Made by a program: the position numbers and the translations under genes. A model generated the notes under the pieces. The model worked only from the letters and a program-made list of their open reading frames with translations. It had not been told where the DNA came from and ran no database searches. Positions 1-5,240 of a DNA stretch of 5,240 nt are shown one piece after another. Source of the DNA: Bacteroidales bacterium (GTDB lineage: Bacteria > Bacteroidota > Bacteroidia > Bacteroidales > Dysgonomonadaceae); NCBI GenBank assembly GCA_012799155.1, contig JAAZLV010000104.1, forward strand, positions 1 to 5,240, in the 5' to 3' direction. How positions within the stretch are numbered: the stretch's first letter is position 1; the number at the start of each line of letters is the position of its first letter.

Positions 1-1
1 A

Positions 2-463
2 CGCTCCTTCAAGGTGCACTCACAGAATACCACCGTTGAGGTACTGGGAACCTCTTTCAATGTCAATTCCTACCGTGAGAGCGACAAGATCCGGGTGACC
101 CTCGATGAAGGGATTGTCGCTTTCCGCACCCGGCACAATGGATATACGCTCTCCCCCGGACAGCAGGCTGAGTATGACAAGATCACCGGTCAGCTGGTAG
201 TAACCAACCTGATGCACCCTTCCAACATCTCACTCTGGAAGAAAAACATGCTCTATTTCTACGATTCACCGCTTTCAGAGGTGATCAATGTGCTGGAACG
301 CCGCTACAATGTGGAGTTCAACCTCCTCACTCCCGAGGCGCTCAACTATAGTTATACCCTTACAACCCGTCATCAGTCGCTCGACTCGGTTCTGATTGAG
401 ATGCAAAAGATCGCACCGGTGCGGTTTACTCTTGGTGAGAATGGGGTAGATGTTTCCCTTTAA
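2..463 (+). CDS. FecR-family anti-sigma factor, C-terminal part (5' end outside window)
   Basis: This is the last 153 codons of a gene that begins before the window; the frame is open from base 2 and stops at TAA 461-463. Near the start it shows the FecR-domain signature VEVLGTSFNV, followed by the loop LSPGQQAEYD, both typical of the periplasmic FecR fold. From about residue 85 (YFYDSPLSEVINVLERRYNVEF) to the end it matches the small C-terminal domain found on Bacteroidota FecR proteins (DUF4974-like). The family's N-terminal sigma-binding region and single transmembrane helix are missing only because the window cuts the gene. In the family, FecR sits in the inner membrane, holds an ECF sigma factor, and is signalled by the STN domain of an outer-membrane transporter. 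The next gene encodes such an STN-bearing transporter, which supports this role. GTG at 14 could be read as a start, but the FecR motif is already under way there, so it is internal. Family assignment is secure; the sigma partner is inferred. Confidence 0.93.
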   Translation, partial: RSFKVHSQNTTVEVLGTSFNVNSYRESDKIRVTLDEGIVAFRTRHNGYTLSPGQQAEYDKITGQLVVTNLMHPSNISLWKKNMLYFYDSPLSEVINVLERRYNVEFNLLTPEALNYSYTLTTRHQSLDSVLIEMQKIAPVRFTLGENGVDVSL

Positions 464-491
464 AGCATTTTTTATCACATTTTTTTGCTTT
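462..491 (+). terminator. Possible weak terminator or T-rich 3' end after the FecR-like gene
   Basis: AAAGCA at 462-467, overlapping the stop codon, can pair with TGCTTT at 486-491 around an 18-base loop made mostly of two T-tracts (468-473 and 480-486). The stem is short and AT-rich and no clean T-run follows it, so this is not a classic intrinsic terminator. The T-tracts could still promote release of the transcript. It is a weak call, offered because the long gap to the next gene suggests a transcription unit boundary. Confidence 0.2.
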
Positions 492-530
492 TCACTCATC
501 CTATTTCCATCCATCTGTGTCAATAGTGTA

Positions 531-553
531 AAGAAACAAAAAGAATGTTTCTT
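531..553 (+). repeat. Perfect 8-bp inverted repeat (hairpin) in the leader
   Basis: AAGAAACA at 531-538 is the exact reverse complement of TGTTTCTT at 546-553, with the 7-base loop AAAAGAA. It is AT-rich, so the hairpin would be only moderately stable as RNA. As DNA it could equally be a palindromic protein-binding site. It lies about 77 bases before the SusC-like start and has no T-run directly after it, so it is not a terminator. Confidence 0.5.
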
Positions 554-560
554 GAATGTT
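543..560 (+). repeat. Direct repeat GAATGTT, two copies, 11-base period
   Basis: GAATGTT occurs at 543-549 and again at 554-560, separated by TCTT. The 11-base period places both copies on nearly the same face of the DNA helix, the arrangement expected for side-by-side protein contacts. It lies upstream of the SusC-like gene where an activator or promoter element could sit. No known binding site was recognised. Confidence 0.4.
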
Positions 561-571
561 AATTTCAGAGA

Positions 572-585
572 CGGTCTAACGACCG
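572..585 (+). repeat. Small GC-containing hairpin CGGTC-TAAC-GACCG
   Basis: CGGTC at 572-576 pairs perfectly with GACCG at 581-585 around the four-base loop TAAC. It is the most GC-rich spot in an otherwise AT-rich gap. The run of six T at 595-600 starts ten bases after the stem, too far for a normal intrinsic terminator. It could be an operator palindrome or a leader hairpin; function is unknown. Confidence 0.4.
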
Positions 586-629
586 ATGTGATTCTTTTTT
601 AATGTATAACTAAATATGAAAAACAGACC

Positions 630-3600
630 ATGGGAAAAATTCCAATGAAAAGAGGCCTGATGCTGCTGCTTTCCCTTTTCGTGTTGGGCACTGTGATGCT
701 CTCCGCGCAGAAGGTGAACCTCAACTACAGCAAGGCAACACTGAGAACAGTACTGGAAAGCATCACCGAACAGACGGGCCATACCCTGGCTTTCAGTAAG
801 GAGGTGGTGAACCTGAACGAAGAAGTAACCATCCGGGAGCAGAACACCGAACTGGAAACAGTTCTGAAACAACTGCTCACCCCCCGTCAGATCGGGTACG
901 AGATCCGGGAGAACAAGATCTACATCTTTGATCAATCTCTTGCAGAAACAGAAACAGGGCAGCCTGTCACACAACAGGTGAACCTCACCGGTAGGGTGAC
1001 AGACGAGAATGGGGAGCCAGTGATCGGAGCCAATATCTCCGTGCCCGGTACAACAACCGGTACCGTTACCGACTATGATGGCTATTACGCCCTCACAGTG
1101 CCGAAGGGCTCTACTCTTCGCTTCTCCTATATTGGATACCTTGATAGGGAGTATAATATCACCAGCCAGACACAGCTCAACGTACAGTTGCTCGAGGATA
1201 CCGAGGTGTTGGATGAACTCATCGTAGTGGGCTATGGTGTGCAACGCAAGAGTGTTGTTACCGCTGCCATCAGCAAAGTGACTGCAGAAGAGTTGAACGT
1301 TACCCGTCCATCTCGCGTGGAGGATGCCCTCAAAGGCAAGGTCTCCGGTGTGCAGATCACACAAAGCTCAGGTCAGCCCGGCTCCGATTCCAAGGTACGC
1401 ATCCGCGGTATCGGTACCATTAACAACAGCGAACCCCTTTATATTGTGGACGGTATGATTGTGGGTGGTGGTATCAACTACCTCAATCCTGTCGACATCG
1501 AGTCGGTGGAGATCCTGAAGGATGCCGCATCGGCAGCCATCTATGGGGCACGTGCCGCCAACGGTGTGATCCTGGTCACAACAAAGAAAGGTACGAAAGG
1601 CAAGGCCAGCGTCAACTATGATGTGAGCTACGGTTGGCAGAATCCTTGGAAGAAAAGGGAGATCCTCAACGCAGAGGAGTACATGGTGATCATGAACGAG
1701 ATGCAACTCAACGATGGCAACCTGCCACGCTACAACAACGAACAGGTGATGGGCGCAGGTGTAGGCACCGACTGGCAGGATGAAACCTTCTATTACAACG
1801 CACCGGTTCAGAACCACCAGGTGAGCGTCTCCGGCGGCTCGGACGACCTGCTCTACTTCCTCTCCTTCGGATTTTTCGACCAGGCCGGTATCGTGGGAGG
1901 TAACTATGACAAATCGAACTACCGTCGTTACAGCCTCCGTTCAAACTCCACCTATACCGTTTTCGAAGCTGACGATCGCAGTTTTCTCAATAAGGTGACC
2001 GTGGGTGCCAACATTGGATACTCCAGGGATAAGTCGACCGGTATTGAAACCAACTCGGAGTACGGCTCCATCCTGGGTAGTGCCCTCACCTTCTCACCAC
2101 TGGTGTCGGTCTATGCCGATGAGGCGACCGCCGCCGGTATCCTGGCACAATACCCACATGCCGTGACAGATGGTGATCGTGTCTTCTCACTGCCGCCCGC
2201 CGGCTTCCAGGAGATCGCCAACCCGGTAGCAATGCTACACCAGCCATCCGCGGGATTCAACAACTCCGACAAGTTTGTAAGCTCCTTCTGGGGTGAATTG
2301 CAAATCCTGCCCGAACTGAAGTTCAGGACCACCTATGGTGCCGACCTGGCTTTCTGGGGCTACGACTCCTATACCTTCCCCTACTTCTTGGCCACACAGG
2401 GCAAGGACCAGCAGTTCAGTACCGTGCAGAGCGAGATGAACAGGGGTTATAGCTGGCAGCTTGAAAACTACCTCTCCTATGCCAAGAGCTTCAATGAGGT
2501 GCACAACCTCTCAGCCGTGGCCGGTGTATCGGCATCACGCTATCGCTACCGCAACCTTGGCGGCAACGACCGTGACCTGCTGGAGACCAGCCCTTCCAAG
2601 GCCAACATCAATTCAGCCATCGCAGACAGACAACTTGAACGTGCCTGGGGTGGCACCGGCGGATACGACTTCACCGGTACAGCCTCCTATTTTGGTCGCG
2701 TCGACTACAACTATGCAGAGCGTTACATGTTGCAGGCCACCATGCGTCGCGACGGTTCCACCAGCTTCGGTCCCAACAACAAATGGGGTGTGTTCCCCTC
2801 CTTCTCGGTGGGATGGAACATGACAAATGAAGCCTTCATGGCGAACCGGCCCGAGTGGTTTGACTACATGAAGTTGCGTTTCAGCTGGGGTAAGAATGGT
2901 AACGACCGTATCGGTAATTTCCTCTACACTTCTCTGATGGACGGTGGACAGAACTACTACTTTGGTGGTGGCTACCAGGTGAACGAAGCTGATCCCGCCA
3001 AGGTGGGTGAGATCACCGGATCCATGCAGTATGGCAGCTCTCCCGGATACATCCCCAACCCTAACGTGAAGTGGGAAGAGTCGGTACAGACCGACCTTGG
3101 ACTTGAGGCCCGTTTCCTCAACAGCCGCCTTACCTTCGGCTTCGACTACTTCGTGAAAGCCACCAACGACATGTTGATGTATCAGCCTATCCCCTCCTAC
3201 GTGGGACTGGGTGCCCCCATCGCCAACGTGGGTGACATGGAGAACCGCGGTGTGGAATTTGAATTGGGATGGAAGAACAGCGCTGGCGACTTCAACTACT
3301 TCATCGCCGCCAACGCTTCCTACCTGCAGAATAAGCTGATCAACCTGGGTAACGAAACAGGTGAGCAGATCTATGAGAACGCGGGTGCTTCCGGTGTGGG
3401 TAGTTACGTGAAGGGTATGAACGGTGAGGTGTTCCCCTACTTCTATGGTTTCAAGACCGATGGTCTCTTCCAGAATCAGGCTGAGGTGGACGGGTATGTG
3501 AATGGCGAGGGTGCCAGACTGCAACCCACTGCCAAACCGGGTGATGTACGCTTTGTGGATCACAACGGAGACGGAACCATCAGCGACGATGACAAAACGA

Positions 3601-4103
3601 AGATTGGTAAGGGTGCTCCCGACTGGACCTACGGTCTCACACTGGGTGCCGACTGGAAGGGCTTCGACGCGAACCTCTTCTTCCAGGGAACCTATGGCAA
3701 CGATATCTTCGACTTCGCACAGCGTGGTGACATCCCGGCAGCCAATCGTCCGGCATGGATACTGGATCGCTGGCATGGAGAAGGAACCTCCAACCGGATG
3801 CCCCGTATGACTTCGGCCAACCCCAACAGTAACTGGCGCTCCTCCGACCTATACATTAAGGATGGCTCTTACGTGCGTCTGAAATCGGCACAGCTGGGCT
3901 ATACCCTGCCTGAAGCGCTGACGAAGAAGATCTCCCTGCAGCGTCTCCGCCTTTATATATCGGCTGACAACCTGCTCACCTTCACCGGTTACGACGGCTT
4001 CGACCCCGAGATCGCTTCAGGCGGTTATACCACCATCGGTATCGACCGCGGTATCTATCCGCAGGCCAGAACCATCTCACTGGGTGCCAATATCTCATTT
4101 TAA
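630..4103 (+). CDS. SusC/RagA-family TonB-dependent outer-membrane transporter with N-terminal STN domain
   Basis: The complete 1157-residue product imports a large ligand across the outer membrane with TonB energy, as the barrel of a SusC-SusD complex. Domains in order: signal peptide about 1-26, probably cut at LSA|Q; STN domain about 29-100; carboxypeptidase-regulatory-like domain about 117-193 (GRVTDENGEPVIGANISV); TonB-box-like DELIVVGYG at 195-203; plug about 204-321, with the family signature LKDAASAAIYGARAANG at 296-312; then a 22-strand-type barrel ending in PQARTISLGANISF with the usual terminal Phe. A calcium-loop-like DHNGDGTISDDD lies at 977-988. The length is normal for STN-bearing members. 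The STN domain, absent from simpler SusC proteins, is the part that signals to FecR, and a FecR-like gene lies 166 bases upstream. ATG 630 is used; ATG 645 (MKRGLMLLL) is in frame and gives an equally good signal peptide. The stop is 14 bases before the SusD-like start, implying one operon. The family call is secure; the substrate is unknown. Confidence 0.97.
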   Translation: MGKIPMKRGLMLLLSLFVLGTVMLSAQKVNLNYSKATLRTVLESITEQTGHTLAFSKEVVNLNEEVTIREQNTELETVLKQLLTPRQIGYEIRENKIYIFDQSLAETETGQPVTQQVNLTGRVTDENGEPVIGANISVPGTTTGTVTDYDGYYALTVPKGSTLRFSYIGYLDREYNITSQTQLNVQLLEDTEVLDELIVVGYGVQRKSVVTAAISKVTAEELNVTRPSRVEDALKGKVSGVQITQSSGQPGSDSKVRIRGIGTINNSEPLYIVDGMIVGGGINYLNPVDIESVEILKDAASAAIYGARAANGVILVTTKKGTKGKASVNYDVSYGWQNPWKKREILNAEEYMVIMNEMQLNDGNLPRYNNEQVMGAGVGTDWQDETFYYNAPVQNHQVSVSGGSDDLLYFLSFGFFDQAGIVGGNYDKSNYRRYSLRSNSTYTVFEADDRSFLNKVTVGANIGYSRDKSTGIETNSEYGSILGSALTFSPLVSVYADEATAAGILAQYPHAVTDGDRVFSLPPAGFQEIANPVAMLHQPSAGFNNSDKFVSSFWGELQILPELKFRTTYGADLAFWGYDSYTFPYFLATQGKDQQFSTVQSEMNRGYSWQLENYLSYAKSFNEVHNLSAVAGVSASRYRYRNLGGNDRDLLETSPSKANINSAIADRQLERAWGGTGGYDFTGTASYFGRVDYNYAERYMLQATMRRDGSTSFGPNNKWGVFPSFSVGWNMTNEAFMANRPEWFDYMKLRFSWGKNGNDRIGNFLYTSLMDGGQNYYFGGGYQVNEADPAKVGEITGSMQYGSSPGYIPNPNVKWEESVQTDLGLEARFLNSRLTFGFDYFVKATNDMLMYQPIPSYVGLGAPIANVGDMENRGVEFELGWKNSAGDFNYFIAANASYLQNKLINLGNETGEQIYENAGASGVGSYVKGMNGEVFPYFYGFKTDGLFQNQAEVDGYVNGEGARLQPTAKPGDVRFVDHNGDGTISDDDKTKIGKGAPDWTYGLTLGADWKGFDANLFFQGTYGNDIFDFAQRGDIPAANRPAWILDRWHGEGTSNRMPRMTSANPNSNWRSSDLYIKDGSYVRLKSAQLGYTLPEALTKKISLQRLRLYISADNLLTFTGYDGFDPEIASGGYTTIGIDRGIYPQARTISLGANISF

Positions 4104-4117
4104 AATATAGTATCACT

Positions 4118-5240
4118 ATGAAACAATATATAAACCTACTGATCATCATGCTGCTGGCGGGATTCATCTCCTGTAGCGACGACTTCCTGACCAACTCGAC
4201 CACCGAGCAGCAGGCAGCCGGCGAGCCCGCCACCGAGGGGGCCATCCTCTCCAACCTGGCAGCGACCTACCAGATCCTGCTCTTCGACAGCTATGCCGAC
4301 AACAACTACAACAGCCTTGTGCTGATGTCGGACCTCCGTTCAGACGATATCTTCAAGGGGGGTGGTGACGCCGGCGACCAGCACCAGCTCTACCTGCTCT
4401 CGCTCTTCACCACCACGCCGCAGGAGAATATCAACGGATTGTGGAACATCTTCTACTCCGGTCTGGCACGTGCCAACAACGTGATCTCTGCCTGTGAGAA
4501 CGCAGTGGGCTTCGATACCGAGGCAGATATCAAAAAACTGAATCAGTACAAGGCGGAAGCGCATTTTCTGCGTGCCTATTACACCCACTGGCTCTGGAAG
4601 TTCTGGGGCAATGTACCCTACTTTGAGGAGCCACTCACCGAGCCTCCCTACATGACCCGGCAATACAGCGCCGACGAGGTCTATGCCGAGATCATGGAGG
4701 ATATTGATGTGGCTACCACCGAGGGGTACCTTCCCTTGAAGACGGTCGGCATCAACGCCGGACGCATCAACCGGGCAGCAGCCCTGATGCTTAAGGCCCG
4801 CGTGGTGCTCTACCAGAAGGATGCAGCACGCTACGGCGAAGTGACGGCCGACATGGCGGAGATCATCGCCAGCGGCGACTACAGCCTGATGCCCGACTTC
4901 GCAGGGATATGGGTTGACGCGGGTGAGTTCAACCAGGAATCAATCTTCGAAGCCAACCACCTGCCGGAAGGCAAGACCTGGGACAGCGGATGGCAGGGCT
5001 ACGGCACCAACCTCCCGGCATTTATTTCACCCAACGGATTGAGTGCCGGAAATGAAACAGGTGACTACAAAGGAGGCTGGGGATTCGGTCCCGTACGTCA
5101 GCCGGTGTGGGATCTCTACGAAGAGGGTGACAGCCGCCGCGAGGGATCGATCAACAAATGGGAGCCGGGACAGTACACCGCCCGCTTTCAGGATACCGGT
5201 CTCTTCATGGCCAAGTATGCCGCACGTGTCGGTTACAACC
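4118..5240 (+). CDS. SusD/RagB-family nutrient-binding outer-membrane lipoprotein (3' end outside window)
   Basis: 374 codons are visible and the frame is still open at the window edge; family members are usually about 500-600 residues, so roughly a third is missing. The N-terminus is a lipoprotein signal (MKQYINLLIIMLLAGFIS) with the lipidated cysteine at residue 19. It is followed by SDDFL, both the usual SusD beginning and an acidic stretch of the kind that sends Bacteroidota lipoproteins to the cell surface. The central segment KAEAHFLRAYYTHWLWKFWG (145-164) is the conserved helical, TPR-like SusD core, and GPVRQPVWDLYEEGDSRR (324-341) is the conserved stretch preceding the C-terminal part. 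Aromatic residues at W288, W292 and Y295 may lie near the binding site, but this is a guess. The protein would cap the SusC-like barrel encoded 14 bases upstream and capture the ligand. ATG 4118 is the only sensible start; no Shine-Dalgarno sequence is seen, as usual here. The substrate cannot be inferred. Confidence 0.96.
   Translation, partial: MKQYINLLIIMLLAGFISCSDDFLTNSTTEQQAAGEPATEGAILSNLAATYQILLFDSYADNNYNSLVLMSDLRSDDIFKGGGDAGDQHQLYLLSLFTTTPQENINGLWNIFYSGLARANNVISACENAVGFDTEADIKKLNQYKAEAHFLRAYYTHWLWKFWGNVPYFEEPLTEPPYMTRQYSADEVYAEIMEDIDVATTEGYLPLKTVGINAGRINRAAALMLKARVVLYQKDAARYGEVTADMAEIIASGDYSLMPDFAGIWVDAGEFNQESIFEANHLPEGKTWDSGWQGYGTNLPAFISPNGLSAGNETGDYKGGWGFGPVRQPVWDLYEEGDSRREGSINKWEPGQYTARFQDTGLFMAKYAARVGYN

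Larger units (their letters stand above)
538..599 (+). repeat. 9-bp long-range inverted repeat enclosing a small hairpin
   Basis: AAAAAGAAT at 538-546 is the exact reverse complement of ATTCTTTTT at 591-599. The two arms enclose 44 bases, including the small hairpin at 572-585. The left arm contains the whole loop of the hairpin at 531-553 plus one base of each stem arm, so the two structures either compete or could form a loop-to-tail contact. The arms are low-complexity A/T sequence, so chance is a real alternative. Confidence 0.3.
464..629 (+). promoter_or_regulatory. AT-rich intergenic region, probable promoter and 5' leader of the SusC/SusD operon
   Basis: This 166-base gap separates the FecR-like gene from the SusC-like gene and is much richer in A and T than the flanking genes. 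I found no good match to the Bacteroides housekeeping promoter (TTTG at about -33 with TAnnTTTG at -7); the nearest is TAATTTCA at 560-567, which lacks a suitably placed TTTG. That would fit a promoter read by an ECF sigma factor, as expected for a FecR/STN-controlled importer, but the ECF consensus for this system is not known, so no promoter boxes are assigned. The gap also holds several short repeats and hairpins, listed separately. No Shine-Dalgarno sequence precedes 630, which is normal for this phylum. Confidence 0.55.

Noticed and set aside
560..567. TAATTTCA as a Bacteroides -7 promoter box
   Set aside because: It matches only four of the six fixed positions of TAnnTTTG and no TTTG is found at the required distance upstream, so it is not called as a promoter.
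572..600. Hairpin CGGTC/GACCG followed by a T-run as an intrinsic terminator
   Set aside because: The stem has only five pairs and the six-T run begins ten bases after it. It also lies next to the start of the downstream gene, where a terminator would need attenuation logic that I cannot support.
576..1364. Open frame of 262 codons on the minus strand across the SusC start and STN region
   Set aside because: It is rich in Cys and His in the manner of antisense translations and overlaps the signal peptide, STN and regulatory-like domains of a secure gene. It has no recognisable domain.
2461..2823. Plus-strand alternative-frame ORF within the SusC-like gene
   Set aside because: It lies wholly inside the barrel coding region in another frame, and its composition, dominated by Thr, Pro, Ala and Val, looks like out-of-frame reading.
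2613..3776. Long open frame of 387 codons on the minus strand inside the SusC-like gene
   Set aside because: It is antisense to the conserved barrel region, its translation resembles no family I know, and it arises from the C-ending codon bias of the real gene. It is a shadow.
1..5240. Mobile elements, CRISPR arrays, tRNA or rRNA genes
   Set aside because: I saw no transposase-like product, regularly spaced repeats, or tRNA- or rRNA-like sequence on either strand. The window is filled by three conventional genes plus one regulatory gap.

Overview
The window is a fragment of a Bacteroidota (probably Bacteroidales) nutrient-uptake locus, read entirely on the + strand. It holds three genes of well-known families: the 3' end of a FecR-type anti-sigma factor, a complete SusC/RagA-type TonB-dependent outer-membrane transporter that carries an N-terminal STN signalling domain, and the 5' two thirds of its SusD/RagB-type surface lipoprotein partner. 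The assignment to Bacteroidota rests on the SusC/SusD pair itself, the DUF4974-like tail on the FecR protein, the acidic residues directly after the lipoprotein cysteine, and the lack of Shine-Dalgarno sequences before the two visible starts. The genus cannot be fixed from this sequence. The coding DNA is moderately GC-rich, and the gap between the first two genes is clearly AT-rich.

Layout: positions 2-463 are the end of the FecR-like gene. Positions 464-629 are a 166-base AT-rich gap with T-tracts, one clean hairpin, a 7-base direct repeat with an 11-base period, a second small hairpin and a longer inverted repeat. Positions 630-4103 are the SusC-like gene. After 14 bases the SusD-like gene begins at 4118 and runs off the window at 5240.

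How the genes work together (family knowledge applied to this sequence): SusC and SusD form an outer-membrane importer in which the SusD lipoprotein acts as a lid over the SusC barrel. Import is powered by TonB. The STN domain of SusC projects into the periplasm and, when ligand binds, contacts the periplasmic part of FecR in the inner membrane. FecR then releases or activates an ECF (FecI-like) sigma factor that transcribes the importer operon. The sigma factor gene would be expected just upstream of this window and is not visible. No enzyme gene is present, so the substrate (glycan, peptide or other) cannot be named.

I see no sign of a previously undescribed system. The gene content is ordinary for this phylum. 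The part least explained by known features is the structured gap at 464-629, which probably carries the regulated promoter and the 5' leader of the importer operon.
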